This document shows positions 1-11,934 of a DNA stretch of 64,000 nt, one piece after another. Within the stretch, counting starts at the first letter, position 1, and the number at the start of each line of letters is the position of its first letter. Under the pieces are notes generated by a model that worked only from the letters and a program-made list of their open reading frames with translations, was not told the DNA's origin and did not search any database. Source of the DNA: Chionoecetes opilio (Eukaryota; Arthropoda; Malacostraca; Decapoda; Majidae). Location of the stretch: assembly GCA_016584305.1 (NCBI GenBank), contig JACEEZ010000381.1, positions 62,001-126,000 of the forward strand, written 5' to 3'. The translations under genes were made by a program, and so were the position numbers.

Positions 1-310
1 CCTACCTCATTCCTCTCAATTCTTAACTGGTTTCTTTTCCACTTGCTTAAATCTCTCCCTTCATCCTCCCCCCTTCATTCCTACTTTTTATGTTTTCATC
101 ATTTCCCCCCAAAAATTTTTATTTTTTTATTTTTTGGGGTTTTTTTTATTTTAGGGGAATTAACCCTTTCATAATGGTGACAGGGTTCTCAGGGATTCTA
201 TTATTTATGGACTCAGTGACCCAAATCAACCCAAAAACATTGTATATACTCCACTTCCAGGTTAAGCTAGTTGGCTGCTGGACTAAGGCAAGAACCTTCG
301 CACTTACCTG

Positions 311-315
<5 letters not shown>
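1..315. other. No gene seen; pyrimidine-rich leader
   Basis: The sequence is C/T-rich and then T-rich. No open frame with recognisable similarity and no repeat boundary is visible before the poly-T run at 316. Confidence 0.5.
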
Positions 316-343
<28 letters not shown>

Positions 344-673
344 CATATGTGCCTATAGCGCCTGTAGGCAGTGGTGACCCAGGGCTCGGATGGTACGCTC
401 TGGAGGTTCACTTGAGGGCTGTGATGATGCTTGGTCCTCGCCCGTGGTGGCGCAGGCAGGATTCTTATAGTGACGCCTGTGATTAGAGGCTCATGTCGCC
501 CCCCTGTGTCCTCCGATGCACTCGCAATCGAAGGTAGAGTTGATGGGCAGGGCATGTGGGTGTTCTTAGGCCACTCGACGGTGCAGAAAGGTTTTGGGTT
601 TCTTCGGGGATCGAGCTCGGGTCACCGAAAACGCCAGTCGGAGACGCTAACCACTCCGCTACCGCCTCCCCCT
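316..673 (-). mobile_element. tRNA-derived SINE (family 1), near full length
   Basis: Read on the minus strand, it begins with a tRNA-like head at about 673: an A-box-like TAGCGGTGTGG, then a B box in a GTTCGATCC-like context. A ~230-bp unrelated body follows, ending in a poly-A tail (27 T on the plus strand, 316-342). The same head, through GCACCGTCGAGTGG, recurs on the plus strand at 18163-18277. A tRNA-like pol III promoter plus poly-A tail is the standard SINE layout. The head is too diverged to name the parent tRNA. Confidence 0.7.
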
Positions 674-692
674 GACTAATTAATTAGTCAGG
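671..692. repeat. Perfect 22-bp palindrome at SINE 5' edge
   Basis: The sequence reads CCTGACTAATT followed by its exact reverse complement. It lies directly upstream of the SINE head. A related ATTAATTGATTA stretch precedes the second SINE copy, so it may belong to the SINE 5' end rather than to the target. Confidence 0.6.
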
Positions 693-1302
693 CCCGCCCG
701 CCGGGGGAGAGGCGGGCGGTGTGAAGTAGATTGTCCACCCCTCGCAAGTATATGCCATATCGCAAAAAAAAAATATCAGAAACACCAAAAATTCTTAAAG
801 TACTATATCTATATCTGAGTTTACGTGTATTTGTATTACCGCGTGTGGGGGAGGCCACCTAAGTTGACGTCACCAGCAAGTTTCCAGCCACGACTGGAAT
901 GGGGCTGTTGTTTTTCCCGCGCTGTTTACAAAAGTCATGTTTTTAGAGAAATAAGGCGTGGAAATGAATTATTTTTTGTGGATTAGGTATTTTGAATAAA
1001 CATTCAACATAATTATGCAGAGAAATAATGGGTACGGACGATTACTTTAAGGGAAATATTGTAGAAAATTCAACTAAAGAGTTTATTAAACTTCTTTGTA
1101 GACCAGAAAATATTACATAAAATAATAATAAAAAATATACATATTAATTATACACATAGTAGTTATTGATATTCCTGGCGGCGTTCTCTTGTCGGCGTTG
1201 AAGTACGTGGTGTCGATATGGGGTTCAGGCTTGTGTAAATAGTTGGTGTAGCGAGCCCGCTGTTTTTTATATTTGATATTTGATATTTTATATTTTTATA
1301 CT
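693..1302. other. No gene seen
   Basis: There is a GC-rich patch with hairpin potential at 690-722, then AT-rich sequence. No coding similarity and no repeat recognised elsewhere in the window. Confidence 0.4.
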
Positions 1303-1568
1303 ATGTTTTGGGGTCTTAAGTTTTTTTTCAGTGGATTTTGTTTGCCAACATATCCGGTTTGAAAAATATATATGTTGGCTCGCTGTCAGCCTTGGGCAAT
1401 TTGAGAGAATTAGCATAAAACAAAATGGCCGCCAAAATTTTATCAAAATACATAAAATACCATACATCCCTTGAAAATTCACACAGAGGGTCAACCAATA
1501 CATGAATTCCAGGGTATTTTGATCCAGAAAATCTATTTCTGGTATTTCCAAATTCAAAATGGCTACTT
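1303..1568 (+). repeat. Left long inverted repeat
   Basis: It pairs with 8102-8381. Shared landmarks are TTTTTTTTCAGTGGATTTTG near the outer edge, then GGCTCGCTGTCAGCCTTGGG, AAAATGGCCGCCAA and CCAGGGTATTTTG in the same order. The open frames that cross it (for example on the minus strand 1328-1645) look incidental to the repeat. Confidence 0.75.
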
Positions 1569-2239
1569 TTTTCTAAATGGCTCCCTAACAAATAAGAAAT
1601 TGAAGTGTACAAATCGTAATTTTGACGTATGTATGATTTGTACACTTTGTTAATTTACTAGTAGATTTTACTATTTATTACATTTACTCATGAAATTATC
1701 TGAAGGTGCAGTGTGTATAGTTTTTGATAGAAACTGTTGAAAACTAGGAATGTCTGAACATGCTATATTCACATCAGATATGTATAGGTGATTGATCCTC
1801 ATGTGTTTGTTTCCTCGTAATCCTCACATCCATTTGTTGTGTGGCATTTTATTTCTCTGTAAATTGTTTATCATAAAGGAGTGAATGTCCTTGCACTACT
1901 AGTAGTCCAGTAAATGTACACCAGGACCCATCACTAATTGCAACAGAAACGAAACCAGTGTTATTTTTCTTGGATAAAGGTTCCTTATAACATACTAAAA
2001 GTCCCAAAGAATTGTCGGAGTGGAACATGGTGAAATAACAGAATGAAAAAGCATCACTATTTTGCCAGTTTTTTACTTGGCGCAACTTCATATGGGTTAA
2101 TCTTTCAAGTAAAAGTGTTAAAAATGAGTTACCCCCCCTAAAGTTAAAAATGAGTTACCCCCTACACCCCCCCCCCCCCTTCCGCACACACATAGGATAT
2201 GATAAAACTCCTAATCCCAGTTACCTTTTTCAGTCAGAT
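1569..2239. other. AT-rich spacer with internal inverted-repeat arm
   Basis: The segment 1880-2040, read on the minus strand, matches 4795-4926 on the plus strand at about 75% by eye (shared GGGACTTTTAGTAT, GGTTTCGTTTCTGTT, CAATTAGTG and ACTGGACTA blocks). A C run lies at 2166-2181. No other gene is seen. Confidence 0.55.
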
Positions 2240-4740
2240 TTAGCTGTCATCTCCATCCTCAGCACTGTCATAGTCATTGTTCTGACAAATACCTCTGCAC
2301 CCAGAACAAGCAGGTGAGCATTGAAGCCCATGCCGGCGGCAGCTACAGCGCAGCGTCCCACAACCTGACTTGCAGGCACACCGCACTAGAGTCAACAACG
2401 ACTGTGGTGCAGGGGCACGGTCAGAGATGACTGGTTTAAACGTTCCATCTGAGAGCTTCCATTCCCAGTCTTCAGCATTCAGTGTGTTCCCCTGCCACTC
2501 TTGGACTTGGTGGTAGACACGCAGGCTATGGTACCTCGTAGCTGCTGATGTTGGTGGCAACATGTTAGGAAGAATTGTCTTATTTCTCGTGGTGACAAGG
2601 GCTTGGAATCGGCGATATCTAACATCATCGAGGGAGTCGCTGGGGTTCCACTTATAGACAATGGCCATTGCCTTCTCACCAGCCGTGATGATGTCGTCCT
2701 TTGTTGCCCTTTTACTCCTGAACACCTCCGCCTGTTCCCGAAATGCCTCGCTGTCTTGAATAAGTTTGAAACCTGCCGCCTTCCCGATCCCAAAAACCCT
2801 GGATGTGGTATCACACCCCAAGAAAGCATGCACAAAGAGAATAAGCCTGCAAACCTGGACCCCAAGCTTATGTTTGATCGAATTAACACCCATGCACCTG
2901 ACTTCTGCTCCTTTCTTTGGTTCAGGTCGGAAGTGGTTGTCATGTTTGTTTTCTCCTGCAAGGTGGATGAGGAGAACAAGTAGGTCTGTGTCGTCTCCGA
3001 CTAACACAGTTTCTCTGTCCTCAGAGATTCTCACTGCAGTTTGGACAATAAGAGTATCTGCATCCCCTCTGGCATGGATAACTTCACAGCCTTCTTTGGC
3101 CAGGGCATCTCTCAAAAGTTCAAGAAAGCTTTGCTTGTTCTCTTGGTTTGAGAGGAATTCCTTCTTTTTTAACTGGAGCTTCGTGGACAGATGGAATGTC
3201 ACCTTCCTACCCTCACACTCCACTCGGCGCTGATGTGAGCTGTCTTTTGTTGAAGGTCCCGCCTCATAACCATCAAACACAACCACTGCCTGACCATAGT
3301 GTTTTGTAACATATCTGGTATAGTCCTGCAATATCTTGTCATATGTTTCACCAAGTTGCCATGGAATGCGATGGAGAAGAGCACCTCCATCAAGGACGTA
3401 TGTGATATTTTTACATGGTGCTGGGTTGTGTGGTACCTCGGACCAGATGGCGTCAGCTAGTTGCGGCTTTACAGCTTTCAGGAGCTTTTCCTTCCCTTCG
3501 AACAAGGCAGGTGGGTAGTTGCAGAGTTTACAGGTGAGGGCATTCGGAAGATCATTTTCCTGAGATCCTGCAATGATGAGTCGTTGAAACAGAAGAAGAG
3601 GATCAATCTGTGCTTCCTCATCACCTATCTTGACTGCCGACTTAGAGTCAAAAGTCACAGCTTGGGCTTTCCTTTTGAAACTGTACTTGACCACATGTTG
3701 TCCAACCATTTCATTAAGAATGTCATATCCGATCCTTTTTGCATTATCCACATTAACCTCGGAACCAGCCGAGATTCCGCTGACTATGTTGCGGAGGGAT
3801 GAGTCTGCTTCGAATGGAGACCTCCAGTCAATGAAGGACAGTAATTTGTTACAGTCACTGCTGTCCCTTGTTTGCCGAGCTTGTGATATGTCTTTATGCT
3901 GTTCACTCGTCTGGTATGTGATGGATGTCAGCTGTTGCATTGCCATGTTTACTTCTGCACAGACTGGCCTTGAAAGACACCAGACCAGTCTTTGGGTTTC
4001 CGTCATTCCCCTCCCTCTGGTGAGACCTCCACTCGTCTTCAGACTTCTCATAAGTGCCTGTTCGATCACCAGGTCTGGAGACAACCCTGCCCAGAAGCGG
4101 TCACTCCTCCTGACTACATGTAGTCCCTGGGTGAACTGTTGGTAGACATTGGGGTGTGTGACTTCCAGTTTTGTCATCTTCTGCAGATAGAGGTGCAATG
4201 ACTTCGTTTACAAGTTATGGCCGGAGGCAGCTAAGTACGGAAGCATGGCTTGCAACGTCTCCAGATGGAGTGACCAATCTCCGATTCGTTCTGATCGCAT
4301 GAATGACCTCATGATGTCTATCATCTCCATGTATTGCAGCCATAGACGTGCAGTACGGTAGCTCGATTCCAACATATCCTTGTGTGTCTCAAGTTTCTGT
4401 TGTAGATCCTGCAGGTACAAAGATGATCATCATTGAGCGTGATTTCACCAGAGAGGAGATCATCATAGAGGTTCCCTATTGTCTCCAATTCCAGTAGCAC
4501 ATTGTCATTAGATAAAGACAGCTTGATCCCCAACAGGCTGCTCAAGAGAAGTGTATGAAGGACGGAATCTACAAGGAGATGACCACGAATGGCACGAACA
4601 ACTGCGTTTCCAGTGAGAATATGGGTAACAGTATTCCCAGCGAAGATCACTTCCAAAATATCTTGAAGACCTGTTCCTCTCATCAAGTGCCCAATGCTAC
4701 CCAGAAAGCTCATTAGTGTGTGAAAAAAGTGAAAATCCAA
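2240..4740 (-). pseudogene. PIN/FEN-like nuclease with C-terminal CXC domain (C-terminal half of gene)
   Basis: The main open frame (4198 to 2240, 652 codons) reads back in the same frame through a single TAA at 4208-4210 into 4420, then through a one-base shift near 4425-4435 into a stretch reaching 4740. It shows the acidic motif series of PIN/XPG-type nucleases: VVFDGYE (~residue 300 of the main frame), GDADTLIV (~380), VGDDTDLLVLL (~400) and AFLGCDTTS followed by GIGKAAGFKL, which resembles the helix-hairpin of FEN1. It ends in a cysteine-rich CXC (Tesmin/TSO1) module at ~600-640 (CACKSGCG, CSCRRHGLQC, CSPACSGC). All nuclease acids appear present, so decay is recent in this half. The protein type recurs in invertebrate genomes; its function is not established to my knowledge. 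DNA cleavage and DNA binding are inferred from the domains. Confidence 0.75.
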
Positions 4741-5254
4741 AAAGAAAGTTTGACTGTGAAATCCAAAAGTTCAACCCTGAAAAAAATATTGATCCACTCA
4801 AAATATTTTGTGGGACTTTTAGTATATCATGAAGGGTACCCTACTGAACAAATCCCAACAGGTTTCGTTTCTGTTCCAATTAGTGGTGGGTTCTGGGGAA
4901 TATCAGCTAATTTGACTGGACTATAGGGCACACTGGTGACTTCACTGCTGTGAAACCCAGCATGGGGTTCAGTGTCAGCTAAGATGTAACTTAAGTGTCC
5001 CAAAAGTTACCTAATTTGCCCCATTTAAGTTAGATAACCGTACCTGAATAGACAGGGTGTGCCAACGCGGGAGAGCCGAGCCAAGAATGAAGGGGCTTAA
5101 CTCATTCGGATGTACAGATCGCACGGGACTTAAATGGCACTGGATGAACGATCGGGCTAGGAGTAGTACATAAACTGTGTGAACCTAGTTGTATCCCATA
5201 CACGAAAGTGCATACTGTTAAAGGTGGTAAAAGTATAAACCCTCGGCCTTTAAC
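4741..5254. other. Spacer with second internal repeat arm
   Basis: 4795-4926 is the plus-strand arm that matches 1880-2040 in reverse complement. From 4927 to 5254 no gene or known repeat is recognised. Confidence 0.45.
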
Positions 5255-6385
5255 AGAGACCAATGTTCTAAGAGGTCTAAATCTATCAATAGTGGTGTTC
5301 CCCAGGGTTCTGTCCTATCACCCACTCTCTTTCTATTATTCATTAATGATCTTCTAAGTCTAACTCAAAGCCCTATCCACTCCTACGCTGATGATTCTAC
5401 CCTGCATTTTTCAACGTCGTTTATTAGACGTCCAACTCAACAGGAACTAAGTGATTCACGGAGAGATGCCACCGAGCGCCTAACTTCTGATCTTTCTATA
5501 ATTTCTGATTGGGGCAAAGCAAACCTTGTTTTGTTCAATGCCTCAAAAACCCAATTTCTTCACCTATCTACTCGACAAAACCTTCCAGATAACTATCCCC
5601 TCTTCTTCAATAACACTCAACTGTCTCCTTCTTCTACAATGAACATTCTAGGACTATCCTTTACTAAAAATCTGAACTTGAAATCTCACATCTCATCTCT
5701 TGCTAAAACAGCTTCTAAGAAGTTAGGTGTCCTGTGGCGTCTGCGTCCTTTTTTTTCTCCCTCCCAATTGCTTGCTCTCTACAGGGGCCTTATCCGCCCA
5801 TGTATGGAGTATTTCTCACATGTTTGGGGAGGATCCACTCATACAGCTCTCCTAAACAGGGTTGAGTCAAAAGCTTTTCGTCTCATCAACTCCTCTCCTC
5901 TGACTGACTGTCTCCAATCTTTAAATCACCGCCGCAATGTTGCTTCTCTTGCTCTCTTCTACCGTTATTTTCATGCTCACTGCTCTTCTGAACTTGCTAA
6001 CTGCATGCCTCCCCCCCTCCCGCGACCTCGCTGCACAAGACTTTCTACTCATTCTCATCCCTATTCTGTCCATCTTCCTAATGCAAGAGTTAATAAGTAT
6101 CTTTACTCTTTCATCCCTTTCACTGGTAAACTCTGGAACTCTCTTCCTGTTTCTATTTTTCCACTTTCCTATGACTTCAATCTTTTCAAAAGAAGAGTAA
6201 CCAAGACACCTCCCGAACTAAATTGGCTCACCCTTCTTTTTTATTTTATTCTCTTACTGTCTTCTTTATAGGGACTGGCAACTAAGCGGGCTTTATGTTA
6301 CCCATTTTTGTTGTGCCCTTGGCCAGTTCCTTGAGATGTTAAAAAAATAATAATAATAATAATAATGATAATAATAATAATAAAA

Positions 6386-6416
<31 letters not shown>

Positions 6417-6418
6417 AA
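5255..6418 (+). mobile_element. LINE family A, 5'-truncated copy (RT C-terminal part and tail)
   Basis: A frame beginning near 5266 shows reverse transcriptase motifs SGVPQGSVLSP, LLFINDLL and YADDSTLHF, followed by the thumb and C-terminal region of a Jockey/I-group non-LTR element (motifs FNASKTQFLHLS, LYRGLIRPCMEY, WGGSTHTALLNRVE, WNSLP) with a stop near 6270. It ends in a simple-sequence tail of (AAT)n then (AAAT)n at 6343-6418, as in LINE 3' ends. The N-terminal RT, endonuclease and ORF1 are missing. Two more copies of this 3' end lie at 24265-24490 and 60390-60930. The exact clade is uncertain. Confidence 0.85.
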
Positions 6419-6502
6419 AGTGTTAGTTTCGTACTAGTGTAAGTTATTGCTACAGTTTACAATTTACAATTGAAGTGTACATGTATATGAAGCAAAGCCA
6501 GT

Positions 6503-7934
6503 ATGGAGGAAGAATGCTATTTTGCTTGGAAGTTTAAATGCACAGATTCGAAGAAGAAAGAAGTCTTGATAAATTCTAAAGCTAAGAGGATAGAAAATAT
6601 CACAAGATGCAGTAAAATATACAAAGATATTATCCATCAGAAACTGCAGTTGCAATATGATTAATGACAAGGATCTGAGTTTGAAGGTCCATAGCTCATG
6701 TGTGAATAAATACGTTCATCCAAAAGAGGTTCAAAGGGTCCTGAAAGGCCAAAAGGAAGATGAAGAAGAAACAGATGCTGCACCTAGAAAACGAGCAAGA
6801 CGTTCTGAACAACTGAAGTTCAATTTCTTTGAGCACTGTATATTTTGTGGAGAAGATTGCCAAGTTAAGAAGGACCCCAAGCATCCATCAAGATGGAAAC
6901 CAGCATATCTCTGCAGACAAGTTAACAGGCCAGAAAAGAAAATGTCCCTTAAGACAGAAATCCTTGCAAAATGTGATGAACGGAATGATGACTGGGCAGC
7001 ATAAGTTCGGATTAGGGTGAGTGGAGCTATTAGTGATTTGCACGCACCTGATGCACGCTACAATGTTGCATGTCGTACCAACTTTATGTCAAGTAGATCA
7101 ACCTCTGCTGCGGTAAAGGAAGCACAGGCAGATAAGCCTGAGTTGGATAAAGGTTTACAGGTTGTTATCAGTATCTTAAAGGAAGACATGTCACATATTT
7201 GGAACTCAGTTGATCTGTTCAATTTGTACATAGAAAATGAAGGCAATGCTCTATCCCGTAGACAGCTAATAGCAGAACTATCTGCGCACTTTGGTAAGGA
7301 CCTTGTAGTTCTGTCTTCCCCTGGTATTGCCTCAATATTAGCCTCTCAGAGTAAGGCAGCAGATGTTCTACGCATCATTCCAGATGCAGAAGATGATGAT
7401 ACTGGTATTGCAATTAACAAGGTAAGGAAAAAGATATGTAAAGAAGTCAATGAAATTACATTTGATAAAAATAGCTATAATACCAAGATAAATCATGAAA
7501 TTGCCTCAGAATATGTACAAATTGTAGAAGACCATTTTGATGCAGACATTTCATCTCAGAATGGTAAATTATCAACCCATTCTTTGGCTGTCCTCATGAC
7601 TCTATCTGATGTTAATGCACAGCAACAAGAGCAGAGTATACAACACCTGAAAAAGGCAGAGATGCCACGAGAAATAGATTATGAACTTGAAACTGTCAGG
7701 TATAATGGTCCCAAGAAACCAAATTTGCCTGCTGAATTTGTGAAAAGAGAAATACCTTCTCTAAGACTCTTAGCACATAAAGTGGTTTCACAGCGAAGAG
7801 CCAATGAGACAGATTTTGCTTTCCTTGCAGATAAAGTAAAGCTTGATAATTGTTCAGAGTTATGTGCTTGTCAATCCTCCATTGAATGTTGCAATGATCA
7901 AACACGAACAGCAGTTGATGAGGATGATTACTAA
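6503..7934 (+). pseudogene. Zinc-finger-like N-terminal half of the PIN/CXC gene
   Basis: A frame starts with ATG at 6503 and runs to a TAA near 6660. It continues after a one-base shift as MINDKDLSLKV (6657) to 7004, then, past a stop and a further shift, as 7017-7934. Cys/His residues (HSSCVNKY; CIFCGEDC; HPSRW) suggest a zinc-binding N-terminus, followed by a mostly helical ~300-residue region ending ETDFAFLADKVK. From general familiarity with invertebrate proteins of this type, this segment normally precedes the block that opens the minus-strand pseudogene (TLMSFLGSIGHLM). So I read this as the N-terminal half of the same gene, now inverted. A stretch of the middle is missing. No homology search was possible. 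Confidence 0.65.
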
Positions 7935-8101
7935 TTACCTCAAGAATTATGCATTTATGCCTATAAGAAATTGAGGACTCAAAACGATCTGACAAAAAAA
8001 CCTGTCATGCTGAATGACATTACTTTCATGTTGAACAAGTAATATTCTTATATACTAGTATAAGTATAAAAATTCACACACACAAAAAAAACTAAAAAAA
8101 C
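7935..8101. other. Spacer before right inverted repeat
   Basis: AT-rich. The frame of the upstream pseudogene stays open for about 35 more codons past its TAA, which may be decayed coding sequence. Nothing else is seen. Confidence 0.4.
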
Positions 8102-8381
8102 AGCCATTTTGAAAATGGTGGTCATTTTGGATATGAAAATACCAGAAATGAATTTTCTGGGTCAAAATACCCTGGAATCCATGTATTGGTTGAACGGTTA
8201 TGTCAATTTGTAAGGGAATTATGGTATATTATGTATTTTGATATTTCCTTGGCGGCCATTTTGTTTAATGCTAATTATCTCAAATTGCCCAAGGCTGACA
8301 GCGAGCCAACCAAGATATTTTTCAAACTGGATATATGGGCAAACAAAATCCACTGAAAAAAAACTTAAGAACCTAAAACAA
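8102..8381 (-). repeat. Right long inverted repeat
   Basis: Reverse complement of 1303-1568. It ends at 8381 with CTTAAGAACC, matching GGTCTTAAG at the left edge. Divergence is spread evenly by point changes and short gaps. Confidence 0.75.
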
Positions 8382-9514
8382 GGTTGAGCCTGGTGGCTGC
8401 CGGACTATTAAGAAACTGCAGGGCAGAGAGGTTCAAGTATGCACCTAGGGTTGGTGGGTTGCCTACTGGTGTTACTGGCATGGGCGTGGAAGGACGGCCA
8501 TACGCTGGCGATTGGGTGGCCCACAACTGCTGCTGACGTGGTTGGTGGATGAAAGTTTGTATACTCTATCCTGCCAGGCCAGGGACCGCTGGCGGTTGTG
8601 ACTGGGTGGCAACTCTGGCGGTGGTTATCTTAGGTGGGTGAGGTGAAGGTTGTTCGTCAGGTGTGGCGGCGGGAGGTCCGGGGTCGGAAGCCTCATGTTC
8701 CTCTTTGTATTTAAGCAGCAACTGCATGACAGCAGACATAAAGCAGTTCTGCACCTGAGGCTTAAAATCATGGAGCTCAGCCACCATGTAAGAGGTCCAT
8801 GCTTCAGTCTTGTTGTGGAGGGGATTATTAGGCTGGGTCAGGCCAGAGATCTTCTGCCTGAAGTCTGTCACCTCGGCCGCCCGGCGCATAAGCTGTAATG
8901 AGGGAAATTACATTCATGTATATCAAATTTTGGAATCTATAGGAATTTATCATAACTTAGCTTTAATTAAGTTAATTATCAAGTGTTCCCGCCCAGGTAG
9001 ATACTGTTATTTGGGCTGCATTAGTGAAAATACATCAAAAAAATTATAGTATTTCTTTGATAAGATAATTCTTTTTTGTTATAACAATATTTTTTCATAT
9101 AAAAAAAAAAAAAAAAAATTATTTGAAACGTTCTGCTATGCTATATTACCATTCATTGAAAATGGTTTCTTCTACTAATACATAATATGATTATAATAAT
9201 ATGAACAAAATGTTAAAATCATTTATATTCACCTTTTCCACCAGCTTCTGTATCTCCTCGCCCGCAATCTTGCCCTTCTTCTTGCCAATGTGGGAAAGTG
9301 GAGTGGTGGTGGAGAGGGCGGCTTGACCTGACTGTGTACATGAGGGACTTGAAAGCGAAACCGTCTCGTGAGGTGCAGGGTCATCTGTATCTTCCCTCTC
9401 AACTTCCCCCTCACTCATCACCACCTCTGCGTTCTGGCTGGCTTGCACTGGGGAGGGAGTAGCCTTGGAGAACTAGAATGAGGAAAAATTATAAATTGTA
9501 TTTACCATTCATAG

Positions 9515-9519
<5 letters not shown>

Positions 9520-9603
<84 letters not shown>
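9520..9603. repeat. (TA)n microsatellite
   Basis: About 84 bp of uninterrupted TA, abutting the probable solo LTR. A second TA tract abuts its other side at 10501. Confidence 0.95.
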
Positions 9604-9606
<3 letters not shown>

Positions 9607-10500
9607 AACACCTGCCACGAGCCTTGCTGGTGTGTGTCCTCGGGTGAGTGAGGAGGAGATGAGGAGAGAGAGATGGGGAGAGGGAGGTGCCCCCCGCCCC
9701 TGGTGGGGGACGCGTGAAGGGCGTCGCTCGGGTTAGTAGAGGTCTGGCCTTAATAGCGGACACACGTGCCGCTCTACTCCGCAGCCTATTGCTATCCATC
9801 GTCGTTGAGTTGCTGCGTTTTGGTAGTTGTTGAATCTTTGTGTAGGAAGTTTGCCCTGCATTCACTTGAGTCAGTGAATAGCTAGAGGGTGTTTTAAGTT
9901 GTAGTATTGACTACACGTTGGGTTCCACCATTTGGGTGAGGCTTTCGGGCTGACCACGTGCTAAGTTTAGTATTAACGGACGGAAGGCGGAAAACGAATG
10001 GTTACCGTGTTTTGGAGTTTTGGCTAGTACAGGAGACACTGACACACACACACATTGCCTGTACACTAATTAACCTTGGTTCTGCGAGGCCAGCTCATAA
10101 CACGAATGAATACCAGTTTCCCGTCCTTCTGGGCAGTGGGATGAGAAAGGTGGGAGGTGCAATCCAGTAATAACGTAACAGGGAGGAACTTTCCATCACC
10201 ACTGTTTAACCGCCCATAGATACAATCGCAGTAGCATTTTGAAGCGTTACGTAGCATATTTCTTCAAGTATCACTTAGAGTGGAGGTGAGAGCAGAGGGT
10301 GCTCTCACTCTTGTTTGTTTAGTGATACAGCCGGGCCTGTCAGTAGCCTAGGCTGTAATCGATAGTATACGTTTGTGTTTGAGCAGGAGAGTAGAAAGGA
10401 GGGTTACGGCGCCTCTCTTTCTCCGGATAGAAGCTGGAGGGCTTCTATCGGTTCACGGTTTAGTGAACAGCCTGTTGCGCTTGAGGCCGCAGTCGTAACA
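9604..10500. mobile_element. Probable solo LTR inside a TA microsatellite
   Basis: An 897-bp non-repetitive block sits exactly between two TA tracts. It starts TGTAACACC and ends GTCGTAACA, giving the TG...CA ends and short TGT/ACA inverted termini of LTRs. The target duplication cannot be scored because the target is ATAT repeat. No open frame of interest lies inside. A MITE or other insert is the alternative. Confidence 0.45.
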
Positions 10501-10797
<297 letters not shown>

Positions 10798-11934
10798 GTA
10801 ACAATAACTTTTTTCAATGCAGGATTCCATGTTGATGATATGTGGGTAAAATAATGTGTTTCATGGTTAATGTCGTATTATCATAGCGGTTACCTGGTAT
10901 GATGCAAAATTAAGATTTATTTTATAAAGATATTTGTGCATCCCGTTTATTGCAGTATATTCATCTGATAGTTAAAAACAAAAATCTGACCATATTTACC
11001 TTCGATGTTTGCCTGCTGGGGCAACTCACTATATGTGAGTGAGTGCAGGAAGCTGAACGTCCTTAGGATCCATATATCCCGTTCGCTCAGGGAAGCAGTT
11101 CCGCTGCCACTCTTCTTACTGGCCTCCGACATATGGCCATAACTGGTTATCATGCCATTAAACCAAATGGTTAGCTGAGCACCTGTAAGAGAGATTTTAA
11201 GAAATTCAGTTAACTAATCAACAAAAAATATCAAAGCATAGCAACCTATATACGTATATAGTATAATCATAGGTAAAACTATTTGTAGGCACACTAAACA
11301 AAATGAAAAATGAGACAATGGCACATAAGAAAAAAGAGGGAAGTGCGTCAAACTGAAAAACTTATAAGGGAACAGTTCTTACCTGTGACTGAAGTGTTCA
11401 AGCTGCAGACCTTCTCCTCCATGATCCGTTTCTTCCTCTCGCCGTCTATATATTCCTTCAGACTCTTATCATAAAAAAATACGGTTGTTGGCGTACCATT
11501 CGCCGAGTTCCACCTCTGTAGACGGTGTAGCATCGTCGAAGATCAACCTGATCCGTTTCCTCTTCTTCTGTACAAAACTACACTGACTGTCTTGGCTCTC
11601 GACCCTTGATTATATGGCAGCTAGCAAATCCTGCCTAGATGGCCCGATGTATTGGCTTTCAAACTGGCGACTATCGGGTTGAGTGATGAGGGACTGGCTG
11701 CCGAGCTGGGTCAAGGGTTGGCCGACAAGAGGTGGTGAAGGAGTCTATCTGTCGGACTGAGTGTCCTTGATTGTTATGTCTTGTGTTTCATCTTCGGAAG
11801 AAAAGAGCAGTTCCGACATGAGCACCGGCCTCTTCTTGAAATGGGGTGACATGATGGTGGTGCCTGGGATAGCGTAGGGGCGTAGGTGGCAGGTAGACCG
11901 TAGGCAGGTAGCGTGGGAGCGTAGGTGGCAGGTA

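Larger units (their letters stand above)
1303..8381. mobile_element. Large inverted-repeat-bounded unit with split PIN/CXC gene
   Basis: The ~270-bp segment 1303-1568 and the segment 8102-8381 are reverse complements of each other at roughly 80% identity by eye, so the stretch between them looks like an element with long terminal inverted repeats. It holds a minus-strand pseudogene (PIN-like nuclease plus CXC), a plus-strand pseudogene (zinc-finger-like N-terminal half of the same kind of protein) and a LINE 3' fragment. No target duplication could be recognised at the outer edges. The two repeats could instead be independent inserts of one short repeat in opposite orientation. Whether this family is a transposon is inference. 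Confidence 0.5.

Noticed and set aside
1288..1645. Minus-strand frames of 89-105 codons
   Set aside because: They lie in the inverted repeat and are not conserved as frames in its partner at 8102-8381.
2603..4145. Plus-strand frames of 60-171 codons
   Set aside because: They are shadows of the minus-strand PIN/CXC coding sequence.
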